Shown: piece by piece, positions 45,806 through 57,204 of the stretch
Position numbering within the stretch: the first letter of the stretch is position 1
Layout of the letters: the number at the start of each line of letters is the position of its first letter
From: Tricholoma matsutake
Lineage: Eukaryota > Basidiomycota > Agaricomycetes > Agaricales > Tricholomataceae
Length of the DNA stretch: 64,000 nucleotides
NCBI GenBank assembly: GCA_026075535.2
Contig: AP026540.1
Location: 9,052,001-9,116,000, forward strand
Direction: 5' to 3'
Position numbers and translations under genes: made by a program
Notes under the pieces: model-generated
What the model was told of the DNA's origin: nothing
What the model saw: the letters and a program-made list of their open reading frames with translations, nothing else
The model's database searches: none

Positions 45806-46964
45806 GACAGGCTAATGTGGAGTGGCAGGAAGATGTGTAGCAGCAACAAAGGAGCACACACGCCAGAATTATCGGGTTTGTGCACAAAGTAAAGTCTGTG
45901 ATCCGGGATGGCAAGAGTGATCGAGATGATCAATCAAAAGAAGAGGCACCAGATGACATAAAACGTCGAGTGGCTAGGAAGTTTTCTATCGTTGTTTCTA
46001 ACAACGAGATTGGCCCATAACCTATAGAAAATCAATCCTAGCATAATCAGAGTTTAACTCAGTCTCTGTATAAGTGACTCTAGTAATACAAGTACTGTAC
46101 CTAGCATAATCAGAGTTTAACTATAGGTACAGTAAGTAATGATCCATAATTGAGTAATAACAAACGTGCTCACCTCAGTCTCTGTATAAGTGACTGAGGT
46201 GAACGGTTGACTGTCTACTCTATATATATGTGAGGCCAGCTACACAAAGAATGAAAGGAATAAACAGCACAAAGGGACTTACGAAACGACGCATCAAAGA
46301 GATAAGCTATAAATAGTACACGCATCAGATGCGTGATCGTGTACGCTCACGGTGTGATAATGAGCATTCTCAACAGAAACTCCCTGTTTTTGGCACTTGT
46401 CGACTCGGCTTCTTTCTGCTAACACTACCACTTCATCTTACCTTTATTTTATGTTGTAGACCGATTCAATATATGTTAGTCAATGTGTATTTCAATTCCG
46501 AAGCAGAACCGTATCCTCCTCGTAGATTCCCAGGCAGTTTACAAAATATTTTGAAACTCTTGACCCTTGTTAGTAACTGATTGGTCAAAGTTTCTGACAG
46601 TTCAGGCGAATTTACCCCATTTACAAGTTGATGTCAGTGCTGACAGCCACTGACACTGTTACGTACGGCATTCCTGATCAGGACGTCGACCATGCGTGCA
46701 ACTATACGTACTACGTGAGACCGTGACGAATTTTGGGGTGATTTATATTAAGGAATGTGCTTGGCTACATAGATCTTCTAAATCGAAGTCTGATTTAGGA
46801 AGACGCCAATCTTTCGTTGCGTCTCCGTAGCTCTCCGTATAGGCTCCTCGTACGCTATAGTACATGCTCGGAGTAATTCCATCAGGCTACGGACGTCAGG
46901 TTTCAAAATTTTCCAATTTTCTCCGGGCACTGCCCGTAATTTTTTGCTCTTTTACTTACACGCA
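45806..46964. other. Copia leader/LTR remnant and intergenic DNA
   Basis: GGCCCATAACC at 46012-46022 is the same word that abuts the other Copia element at 24107-24117, so it is probably the primer-binding site and the LTR lies to its right. The LTR-like part has internal duplications (CCTAGCATAATCAGAGTTTAACT twice, CAGTCTCTGTATAAGTGACT twice, 46030-46200) and a TATATATAT box near 46222. From about 46330 to 46964 nothing is recognised. This is the 3' flank of the DUF6534 gene. Confidence 0.45.
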
Positions 46965-49235
46965 TCAAACTAGATGCCGATAAATTACACAGGAACAACG
47001 AGAACATACATGCGTCCGAGATACGGAAACGATTTTCTTCAATCTTTTACAGACTCGACAGCGTGTTCCACACTTTTGACAACATTGACTTCCAGCTGGG
47101 GACAACCAGTGATTAGCCGACAGAAAAGAAAATGATTCAAATCGCAAGCCCCACCTTCCGTGTGGAGGTATACTTGTCAAAGGGGATCTGATGAGAAGAA
47201 CAGGGATGCGTGTGAGTTCGTGTGAGCTAACGACACACGGAAATTTGCGCACATCACGACTATAGGTTTCGGAGGGACTGTTTAACCGCCGCTCGCTGAG
47301 GTGGACCATGGGCTGAAACATCCTGCCATTGCGTGAGGAGGACTGCGTGCGACGAAGGATTTGTCGGGTGTTCAACCTAGTAATGGTTGATCTCCTGTTT
47401 TACAACTTTGCGATGAATGGTGCCTTACGTTACTAAAAGAGAATTCGCATATACTATGTGAACATCAGTCGTATCCATTACTCGACAGTAGCGAGTGGTG
47501 ACAAACGTTTGGATATCACAAAATGAAGGCCCATGAAGACGAGGCTGTCGCTCATCGTTAGCCACTGCGAATTATGATGAGCAACGTGCTTCCGGATTGA
47601 GTAGACCAGAATGGATGCCACGCACGCAGACCATGGTGACGATCGTTCCTGCGCTAGAAAGTTTATTAGCAAACACAAGTCATCCTGTACAGAAACTATG
47701 AGACCGCATACCTCGTCAGGGATCCAGTCTCAAATGTATATTTAATCAGAGAGTCAATTACAGCATTCAGGCTGCGGCGTGACGGGCGGAGGGTTAATAA
47801 ACGCCCGATTAGAGATTCTGAATACATACCGATTTGTACCCGTTCGACTTCCATGCAGTAGGAAGAACAGTGATGCAGTAATGACGATATCAATTGTAGA
47901 TGACAACGCTAGGCCTAGAGTGAATAGCCACTAGAAAATGAGCAGGTCAGCGGACCATCTTCCTTAACAGATATGAATTAGGAGCATAGGCATGAGAGAT
48001 CAACATTGCGGCGACAGCCGAATGGGAAACCGAGGACCAATGCTAGAGGACTTACTCGGAATTGAGCCCTGAACACAGAGAATGAATGTAGCCTGATCCT
48101 GTAACATGACATTTAGTTTTGATCCCAATCCGTGAACGCGAACCACTGACATCTCCCCTGTTGTGGCTGATGAAGAAACAACCAACCGTTACGAGCTTCA
48201 AAATTACTTCACGGACATTGATTAGCAAAGAACATACAGGTGGCTGAGACTGTCAGATGAACACAGTCAAAGGAGAATCAGTCTTCGACATCGAGGGATA
48301 GACATACCAAGTCGAAGGATTGCTAATACAATCTGGATCCATCAGGTAGTTAGCATTTTTCTACCGTGGAATACAAAATGAACGCATACGATGGGGATAA
48401 CGAGAAACCAGTTACGGTGGCTCACTGAAGGATCCCGAGAAAGCAACATCAATCAGTCCATGGGCAACTTGGGTGGCTAACGAGACCCACATCGCCAGAT
48501 ACGGTGTGCAAGGAAGCTATCAAGAACATATACCGGGTCAGATCATAGGAGACGAATAGATCTCAGAATGACGGACCAGTGTACGAGGAACGTAAGCACG
48601 GCCTGTTTAGGGACAACTGGTAAGTAAAGGGTGTTCGAAATCGCCAGAACCACAGAGACGTGGACATACGGTAAATGCTATTGTCAACTGGCAGATTATT
48701 AGATAAATGATCTTCTTGCTAGTCTAGTATATGGACCGCACCGCAAGATTCCTGAAACAGTGGAAGGAACAGTAATGAAATTGTGAAAACCTGGCTGTAA
48801 GTCGAATGCGCACCAAGTGATGAAGTCTATCCTTTCCACGTCCCCAAAATGGAAGATGAGGTACTGAAATAGTGCTGCCCAGATGAATGACGTATGACAT
48901 ATATCGAGGAACCTAATCATCATCAAATCGTCACCCTTCTCCATACTATTCGTCGTCACCTACCAGCTTGCCAGGACCTATATTTATGCATACATTATTG
49001 ACTGAAATTAATAGATGGGATGATAAAGCCAAGCATACCAAAACCTTCAAGGAGGACGGATCCATAGGATATAATTTGAAGTAGACTACGACCTGCACGG
49101 CTACGGCTCCAGATAAACTGTGGAGTGTCGTCAAAGTCAGACCTCTAGATTACAAAAAGACTGGGCATACACAGCAGCGAAGAGGCCACCTAGGAGTAGT
49201 GCACCGAATGTTTGTGGGACATCAACAAAGGGCAT
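46965..49235 (-). CDS. DUF6534-type multi-pass membrane protein, micro-exon-rich
   Basis: Exons, read leftwards: 49235-49143, 49092-49039, 48977-48964, 48912-48814, 48751-48742, 48687-48670, 48602-48577, 48516-48491, 48424-48390, 48332-48308, 48249-48238, 48166-48151, 48098-48056, 47930-47830, 47771-47712, 47653-47626, 47564-47507, 47453-47429, and 47376 to the stop at 46965. All 18 introns are GT-AG and the total is in frame (about 384 aa). Diagnostic stretches are TFGALLLGGLFAAVYAQS, YFKLYPMDPSSLKVL, SWFLDICHTSFIW, WNLALTIAFT, HRIWRLSHRNWFLV, WLFTLGLALSS and YANSLLVTLNTR. They match the seven-helix DUF6534 family of mushrooms in order. The function of that family is unknown; it sits in a membrane. 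The C-terminal tail may contain one more intron (GTGTGTC near 47238). It is the only clear host gene here. Confidence 0.8.
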
Positions 49236-50300
49236 TGTCGAGAAGAGGCAAGGGGTGAGGCCGGTGAGGAGACATCCTACATCCTCTGTAGAAAATATAA
49301 TTTATCGCCTGTTTCCTTGGCGCCCAACCTTAGGTGAAGCCAGAAAACAAGAAACTGGCTGTTACGTAAGTTTCGAACTGCATGGAGAGGGCTTCTGTAC
49401 ATGTGTGATCGTGTTCGGGGATTCGGGGAATCGGCCGCATTATCTTCTCTTTTCGAATTCACCAGTCGGTACCATCAAGTGGGAAATTTTACCTTTATTC
49501 TGTGCGGCAGTTATATGGATTGGAGAAGTACTTACAAAGGGCTTAATATTAAGTAAACGTAGCCTTACTTTCTTAATCGCTAAGCTGTCTTGCATTCAAA
49601 TTACTCGTACATATAGTCGCACACATAGTAAGATTTTGGTAAGATTTCTCATTAACGTTAACCTCATGTGTGTTGTCGAACTTTATATCTGTCACGGACG
49701 GATATCTATTGGGGAAAGACCGTGGCAACCAGCCATGGGCATGGACTGTTTCCTAAGTTAGTCCGAATTGATCAACGTTTTGGTGCTTATAAGCAGTGAA
49801 TGCAGTCGATGGTGCCAGTGTTGGCCTCCCGTAGGCAGACAAGGTGTTCGTTCGTTCCTTTCCTCCTCTCGATCCCGCGTCCTCCTCTTATTTGGGTCGC
49901 GAGAATGATGTAAAGCCGCACGTGCTTCCCTTTAACGTAACAGACACAAATCGAGGTCTTAGTAAGCCTTCTCAATCTGCCGCCGCATGATCACTTCGGA
50001 TTCGCAGATAGGACGTAAGTCATGAGAAAAAATAATCATAATGAAATATAGATCTACCAGTGTTGCTAGCTGCTTCATACTCTCTCAAGGTGGGCTCATG
50101 CACATCCAACCACATCACGTGGCTAATGAGTAACAAACTGTAACACATTGGGATTTCTCTAATTACTGGTTGTCATAAAATTTTCTCTTAAAAGTAAAAC
50201 CTAAGATCACTGTAAAATAGCATTCTGAAGAAGGTCTAGGTTCTCGATCAATTGATTTTGAGGGTGAAGGAAAGTTATTAGAGCTAGGTTGAGTATCTGA
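49236..50300. other. upstream region of the DUF6534 gene, no gene resolved
   Basis: A plus-strand open stretch to 49761 overlaps exon 1 of the DUF6534 gene and has no recognisable domain, so it is not called. The rest carries no coding signal. It presumably holds the promoter of the minus-strand gene. Confidence 0.35.
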
Positions 50301-50607
50301 GGCTTATTGATGGACATTGCTGGACATTGTGGAAGTCCATTCCTGGTCATCAGGGATGGACTACTCTATATTGGGAGGACAGGGATCAAAGTGAATACTC
50401 ACAGTCAATCCACACAGGAGAATGATAGGACAACAGTGTAGTATGATAATAATGAGAGGAGAAGAAGAAGAAGGGGGGGGGAAGGGAAGGAAGAAGGGGG
50501 GGGGAAGGGAAGGAAGAAGGGAAAGTGTACATGAGGCAATCTAAATATCAAATGGAGATAGCTGAGAGTAAACAAGCACAAAGAATGCATAATTCATGAG
50601 GCTTACA
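50300..50607 (-). repeat. 3' LTR (left side) of Gypsy element A
   Basis: The region ends GAGGCTTACA at 50607, followed by CCCTCCCACCC, as at 25249 and 55309. The outer (left) end is not defined. Inside, 50460-50525 is a doubled purine run of GAAGAAGG and G8 blocks. Confidence 0.45.
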
Positions 50608-53600
50608 CCCTCCCACCCTTTAAAATGTAAGCTGAGGGGGAAGAGTGTCATCAGTAGCAAGTAGCAATACAAAGGAAAAACCCAAAAAAAGAAAATTCAC
50701 CACATCAACAAAAAAAAACAATGGGTGCATTAAAAAACCCAGTGGGAAAAAGCTACTGCGTTCCCTCTACCTTACAAGCTCCAGCGCAGCACTGTCTTTG
50801 AGTTCACATTGTGGTAACCATAGGTCATCAGACATGGAATGTCCAGCCCATCAAACCAAGTATTGAAACCCATGTCCCATCCTTTGTTTGTTGACAATTT
50901 TCTCGATCCTGTACTCCTCAATTCCATCAGAAGTGACAATCAGTCCAGGTCGAGCATGTTCATGAGAGGGGAAGAGCTCTGCATTGTTTTCAATGTAGCA
51001 TTTCAGAAGGGATGAGTGGAAGGTAGGGAACATGTCAGGGGTATTCAGCAGATGGATAGTGTATGTCAATGTTTCAAGGAATGTGCACATCACCATGAAA
51101 GGTCCATCCCAGCGAGGAAAAAATTTTGCTGCACATTTCTTGTTTCCTGCTTTATATTCTTCCTGTCAGTGTAAGGTGGACAACATAACCTTGTCACCCA
51201 CAGTGTACACCTCTTCAGCTCCACATCCTTTGTTAGTGTGGAAACTTTGGGAAACCTTAGATGCAAGTAGATTGTCTTTTGCCTTGTTCATGTCATTCTC
51301 CAGTTGAGACATGATGCTTCTTGCCATCACCTCCTCATTCGGGGGCTCTGCAACAGACAAAGGTATGATAGGAGGAATGATATGGGGGGTGCATCCCATT
51401 CTCAGTTGGAATCCAGAAAAACCCATCAAGGCATTAATAGAGTTCATAATGTTGAAGCAGATGATGGGTAGTGCACAAACCCAACCTCTTTGATTATACT
51501 CCACATGGAAATGGATGCACTGATTCAAGGTCTTATTAGTTCGTTCGCTTGCACCATTGGTCTGAGGGTGGTAAGCCATTGACATTTTCAGGTGGACACC
51601 AGTCAACATGTGGAGTGCTTTCCAGAATTTTGAGACAAACTACTTGTATCTATCTGAAATCAATTTGAGAGGTAGCCCATTTTTGCAATACCACTCATTG
51701 AAGAACAGGAGTGCAAGCTTGGGAGCAGAGATATCGGTTCACATAGGGATCAGACACACATCTGACCCCAGTCAATCCGTTATGGTCAGGATGCAGTTGT
51801 GGCCCTCATCCTCAGCCAATGGTCCAATAAAATCAAGACAAACCAAGTCTCCTCATTCATCAGGTATAGGTAGGGGATGTAATGGCCCTTTGGCCCTTGA
51901 AGTCAGCCCTTTGTTTCGTTGGCATTCAGAACAGCCAGGTATGTACACAGACTCCAAGTCTTGCCACATATTAGGCCAGTAGTAGCTCTTGCACAGGGCT
52001 GCATAAGATATATTGGCACCAAAGTGACCCAGGGTGTCATGGGCCAGTTGGAATAAGTCCTTGTGAAGAGAGCCATAGTGGGGGATGATCAGGTGATCAC
52101 TGACGTACCATAGATCATTGATAAATTGGATACTGGGCATGCTCTCTTCTGTGGAAGACAACTTCTTGCAGAAGTCATCTAGTTTGTATCCTTCATGGAT
52201 CTCATGTAAGAGTTTTTTGTCGGCAGATATAGATAGTATAGCATTAAAAGACCCAGTCATAGCACAGGTCTCAAGGTCATCCTGCACACTTGAATCAAAC
52301 TGTTTGTTTAAGGTGGGCATATGTGATAGAGCATCTGCAACAGTATTGTCTTCACCATGAATCTATGTAATTGTCATGTCAAACTGTGATAGATGTTCCA
52401 TCCAGCAAGCTTTTCATTGAGATAGATCCTTTTGTGTCTCAAGTTTTCCAAGGTGCGGTGATCCATGTAGACAGTGAAGCATGAACCCAGGAGGTCAGAC
52501 CTCCATTTCTTGAGCACATGCACTATGGCCAGCATCTCCTTTTCATGGACAGGATAATTTTTCTGAGCATCTTTAAGCGGTGCCAAGCCATAAGCAACTG
52601 GTTGGGCCAATTCCCAGATTGGGCCCCAGCTGAGGACAGCACCAGTATGATAGTCACTGGCATCACAGAGGATGAAAATTTTGTTATTGGTTGACATGGT
52701 CGATCACCATAAGGCAATCTCAGCTGGCTATCAGTGCTTTTGTGGTGTCAAATGTGTGTTGGAATTCATTGGTCCAGAAAGGGAAGTTCTTTTCACATTC
52801 TTTCATAGTAAGAGGGGTCAGGATATGGGTCTGGTCAGCCAAGTTCAGCAGGAATGCAGCCAGATATCAAACAAGCCATAGGAATCATCAAACCTTAGTG
52901 GCGGTCTTAGGTGTTGGCCAGTTTAGGATTTTTTTTGCCTTTGAGGAGCACACTTTTATGCCCTCTGTGGAAATCCTATGGCCCAGAAACACCAGTTCAG
53001 TCAGGAAGAAAGAAGATTTTTTTGGGTTGCAGTATAGCCTAGCAGAAGTGAGTGTGTCCATAATGATCTTGATATGTTTCTTGTGTTCCTTGAGGTTATC
53101 AGACCAAATGATAATGTCGTCAAGGTAAATATGACAGATCCATCTGATGAATTTTTGTAGAGCCATTGTCATGCAACGCTGATGCACCGATGGTGCATTA
53201 CATAGTCCCTGTGGCATCACAGTCCATTCATATAATCTGAGGGGAAGTGGTGACAGCTGTAAGATGGATGCTTCCCAGATCCATCTTCATATGAAAAAAA
53301 CTGTCTGTCATGTCTATTTTGCTCCATATCTTACCATGGCCAGCATCAGCAAGAATATCATCAACATGTGGCAGTGGGTAGCTGTCTGTCACCGTGTTGC
53401 TATTCAGCTGAAGGTAGTTGTTTACCCAATGAGGCAACACCAATTTATCAGCTTTGGGCATGAGAAAAGCGGGAGATGCATGTGTAGAAGATGAAGGCTG
53501 GATCCATCCCATATCCAGGTGTTGTTGGATGAGAATGCTCCATGCCTCCTTATATTTACATGGGCATGAGTATGGAAGGGAGTAAGATCTCCCGACACTC

Positions 53601-53640
53601 AGAGTGCACACACATTGTGAGGAACGTGGTATCTATTCAA
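50608..53640 (-). pseudogene. Gypsy element A: RT, RNase H, integrase, chromodomain (degenerate)
   Basis: Minus-strand order, read leftwards from 53611: RT fingers (HASPAFLMPKAD, KIDMTDSFFHMKM), palm with HIYLDDIIIWSD (about 53120), RNase H (FILCDASDYHTGAVL, CFTVYMDHRTLENL), integrase zinc domain (HDTLGHFGANISYAALCKSYYWPNM, CSECQRNKG), core (SMAYHPQTNGASERTNKTL with the Glu) and chromodomain (DGIEEYRIEKIVNKQ, about 50930). Frame breaks separate the RT halves, RNase H, and the two integrase parts. The RT N terminus, protease and gag are absent because the LTR of element B begins at about 53640. Confidence 0.8.
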
Positions 53641-53784
53641 GAGGAAATATTCTAAATACTAGTCATCAATCTATGTGTGTATGTACACATGACCTATGTG
53701 GTCACATGTGAGACATGTACCATTGTGTATAGTAATGTAGCTGTTGTAAGTAGTTGTTGTTGTAAGATGATTGATCCTCTTACA
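53640..53784 (-). repeat. 3' LTR (left side) of Gypsy element B
   Basis: The stretch ends CCTCTTACA at 53784 and is followed by CTCTCACCGG, analogous to the LTR/polypurine junctions of elements A and C. It cuts off element A on its right. The left border is estimated from the end of element A coding sequence. Confidence 0.4.
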
Positions 53785-55062
53785 CTCTCACCGGTTCCCA
53801 AAAATTTGCATCTCATTCCACCCTTGATTCCATCTCCAGTAGCTCTGACCTTGCCACCCATGAATCCGCCTCGACTCCATAGCCTTGCCAGTGGATGAGG
53901 TATTGCCTACTCCTCCCTTGTGGCCTCTCATCCAAAATCTGGTCGATCAAGTACTCCTCATATCCTTCCGCAGAAACCACTGGGCCCAGTTTTTGCAACT
54001 GTCGCCCCAGGAATTGTGCATCATCATTTTTGACATGTCTCTTCAAGTGCAAAAGATGGAAGGTAGGGTATTGCATCGATGGTGGTGGTAAGGCGATTTT
54101 GTATGTTGATGAGGTAGGGTACACCTCAAGCACCTTATATGGTCTGTCCCACCTCAGCATGAATTTTGCTACCCTCCCACTCTTTGCTTGCATGTATTCT
54201 TGCCATCAATGTTTCGTCTCTAGCATCACTTGATCTCCAACCTTGAATTCTGGGTCAACATCTCTGTCTTTGTTTGCATGGTGTGCCTGTGAACTCTTTG
54301 TGGCCAACAGGCAATCCTTTGCTGCCTCCACCTCTCTGTTGATCTCTTCAATAACTTCTAAGGCCCATGTCATTTTCTTCTCCTCAATGTTTCCCCCTGT
54401 TATCTCCATTCCAACCAATGGAGGTAGTAAGTGCGGTGATCTTCCAGTTTTCAATATGAATGGGGAGACCTGTGTGGAAGTGTTTATTGTATTCATGATG
54501 TCAAAATGTACTTTAGGCAGAGCTTTAGCCCATCCCTTTTGGTTTTGCTCAATGTGGTATTGGAGGCACTGTACCAGTGTCTTGTTTGTTCTCTCCAACG
54601 TGCCATCCATTTCAGGGTGGTAAGATGTTGACAGCTCATGCTTAATTCTTGTAAGCCGCATTAATGCCTTCCAAAACCTTGAGACAAATATTTTATCACA
54701 GTCACTTATGATTTCTATTGGGCATCCATTTTTGCAGTACCAGGTATTGAAGAAAATGCCTGCAAACTCTTCTGCTGACATTTCAGCTGTGCATGCCACT
54801 ATTTGGATATCCACTCCCAAGCAATCAGTCATAGTGACAATTGTGTCAAATCCATCATCCATAGGCAAGGGGCCAATGAAGTCAATTGCAACTGATTCAA
54901 AACACTTATCTGGAACTGGTAGTGGGTGTAGCGGCCCTGGTCTTTTGGCAGTTGATCCTTTGTTCCTCTGGCAGTCAATGCACCTGGGTATATATGTGTT
55001 CATGAGATCCTTGAACATATTCAGCCAGTAGAATTCATCTTGCAATGCTCCGTAGGACTTGT
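53785..55062 (-). pseudogene. Gypsy element B: integrase and chromodomain
   Basis: A 279-codon reading (55045-54206) has no stops. It has YWLNMFKDLM, CIDCQRNKG, the integrase core with AIDFIGPLPMDDGFD (first Asp), IISDCDKIFVSRFW (second Asp) and HPEMDGTLERTNKTL (Glu). After a frame change at about 54200 comes the C-terminal part with KFMLRWDRPYKVLEV and a chromodomain, YEEYLIDQILDERPQGRSRQ (about 54000-53880). Everything upstream of the integrase zinc domain is missing, because the sequence meets the LTR of element C at about 55063. Confidence 0.8.
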
Positions 55063-55064
55063 CT

Positions 55065-55309
55065 CTGGAAGCTTACCTCCTTTAGAGGAGAGCAACACTC
55101 AGGATTGATCAAGAACAGAAGTAGGATTGGAATATATATGAGGGACAGCAATTAGAGATACACGGAGTCACTGTAATGAGAGTGGAAGTGGGGAAAAAGG
55201 AAGTATCTAAAGTGTCTTTTAGTTGTGTCTTTATAAGATAGCGAAGTTCAGTGTCAATACTCATCAATATGTCAACAGTCATCAATAGATGAGTAAGCCC
55301 AGGCTTACA
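55065..55309 (-). repeat. 3' LTR (left side) of Gypsy element C
   Basis: The LTR begins TGGAAGCTTACC, directly after element B integrase sequence, and ends CAGGCTTACA at 55309. CTCCTCCCCCC, a complemented polypurine tract, follows. The TG...CA ends fit an LTR of about 245 bp. Confidence 0.6.
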
Positions 55310-55495
55310 CTCCTCCCCCCTCTGAAAAATTCACCGCCAGCCATTCAACCAGAAAGAGGAAGTAAGTAAGCTAGGTAAAAACTGCTCACGGGGTGCATCA
55401 AAAACCCCATAGGGAAAAGCTACCAGTGGCAGGGGAATGAAGAAGGGGAAAGTAAACCCTCAACCATTTCCTGCCAGCCATTTGTTGAGCACCGT

Positions 55496-55919
55496 TGTAA
55501 GGGGACTAAGGGGGTGCTCTGTGTGTTTTTCCTATTTTTTATGTTCGTCCCATATTTTTCCCCACCTCATTTCCTTCTATTCTTCATTTTCTATGATTTT
55601 TCCGGATTTTATTACTAATTTTCCCTTGCTATCATGTTTGTATATGTTGACACTTTTATATTTAGAGGCGGAGTACCCCTTCCGACACATACCCCTTGGT
55701 ATGATGTCATTCGGCGGCCTTGATCCGCCTATCTCCGCCTTTTTCTATTTTTAGGTTATATTTGATTTTTGTCGTCTTCACATATACTGGGCATCAGCAA
55801 GGGGATCCTTAGAGTTTTCTCTTCGGATTTCCCTTGCTAGGTGCGCCCCCAATGCCTGTATTATGTAGTATAATTTTAACTTCGGATTTCCCTTGCTAGA
55901 GGCTTAGGTTGCCCTTATA
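55496..55919 (+). repeat. 5' LTR of element D
   Basis: Begins TGTAAGGGGAC and ends GCCCTTATA. It contains two copies of TTCGGATTTCCCTTGCTAG about 60 bp apart. Relative to the 3' LTR, three of the four substitutions are CpG here and TpG in the 3' copy. Confidence 0.9.
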
Positions 55920-56085
55920 GTAGAAAACTCTCCCCTAAGGCCCGAAAATCGCGAACGCGCTGCCCAAAATAGGCAGGTACGGACTGGACGACACTTCCCA
56001 AAGCTCCACAGAGTCCCTACACACCGTTCCAGATACTCTCGCCTTTATTGCGCCGCCATTTTCGCCAAACGCGCTCCCTAGCAAC

Positions 56086-57204
56086 ATGGACGCATCAGAA
56101 CGCTTCGACGCGCTTGAAAGCGACGTTTCCGGAATGCGCGCGCAAATCGACTCGCTTAAATCTACGATTGAAAACTTCGTTAGGACCCTCCAGGCTAACC
56201 CTACGACTAATAGTTTCCCCTTCACGACTCCAAGCGCACCCAACAACGATGTTTTGCCAAACGTGTCCACTAAGGAACGTGCCCAGATCAAACCGTCCCC
56301 CCCCGCCGAATTTAATGGTGCACGTGCGCAGGGACGTGCATTCCTTAATTCCTGTGAGTTATACATTAGTCTCCAGTCGCATCAATTCGTCGATGAGGCT
56401 GCAAAAATTTATTGGGCCTTCACATACATGAAATCTGAACGCGCCTATCTCTATGTGGACCGTATCCTACGTCAAACTAAAGAACTCGGTTCTCTACCTT
56501 TCTCCACTTGGGGTGACTTTCGAGCTGAGTTCGTACGCCACTTCTGCCCCCTCAATGAACGCCACCGAGCAGTGACATGACTTGAGTCATCCACTTACCA
56601 CCAGGGACGTCGATCCGTGGACGACTATATCGATGAGTTCAAGGATTTGGTGGACATGGCAGGGTATGGGAGTGGGTTACCAGTGGTGGTGAAGTTCCGA
56701 CGGGGGCTCAACCGAGAAATTCAGGACCAGATTGCACAGATGTTGGAAGGGCGCCCAGCGGACGATGATATCCTTGCTTGGTATGAAGCTGCTTCACTCT
56801 GTGACGAGAACCGACTCACAAATGCGGCGTTTAATGCTGCGTTCCGTGCTCCAACTACCACTCATACACCCTACACCTTCAATTGAAGCCTCCCCCGCCC
56901 TAACCCCATTCCTGCTCATCAAACTCCCACACCAGCCGTCAATATCCCAGTACCAATGGATGTTGATGCAGCCCGCAGCCGTGCACGTAAGTTGGATCTC
57001 TGCTACCGTTGTGGGGAACCTGGACACAGGGCTGGAGCGTGTCCCCATCGTCAGGATATCCGCATGCTCACCCCCAAGGGACGAGACGAACTCCTGCAAG
57101 ATCTGTTGGCACTTGTAGATGTTGAGGAAGCGAAGGATCAAGTTGCAGAGGAGGTTAAGCTGGAAGTTGTAGAGGAGCAGGATTTTCCTATTCGCAGCGA
57201 GTGA
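56086..57204 (+). pseudogene. gag of element D with CCHC zinc knuckle
   Basis: Start ATG 56086 (MDASERFDALESDVSGMRAQ, a coiled-coil-like lead). The gag core has PPAEFNGARAQGRAFLNSC, FVDEAAKIYWAFTYM and FRAEFVRHFCPLNE, continuing with RRSVDDYIDEFKDLVDMAGY. The nucleocapsid knuckle is CYRCGEPGHRAGAC (C-x2-C-x4-H-x4-C; about 57000-57045). One frame runs through to the TGA at 57202, broken only by TGA at 56578 and 56884, each where Arg CGA suits the family. It is otherwise well preserved. Its role is the particle shell and RNA packaging. Confidence 0.8.

Noticed and set aside
49120..49761. 213-codon plus-strand open frame
   Set aside because: It overlaps exon 1 and promoter of the DUF6534 gene on the other strand and shows no domain. 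Probably chance.
50460..50525. G-quadruplex regulatory element
   Set aside because: There are two long G runs but not four short ones in proper spacing on one strand, and no gene nearby that it could control. It looks like a purine simple repeat inside an LTR.
54206..55045. Domesticated integrase gene (279 open codons)
   Set aside because: It is flanked by its own chromodomain tail and LTR and cut by another LTR. It is simply a less damaged part of element B.
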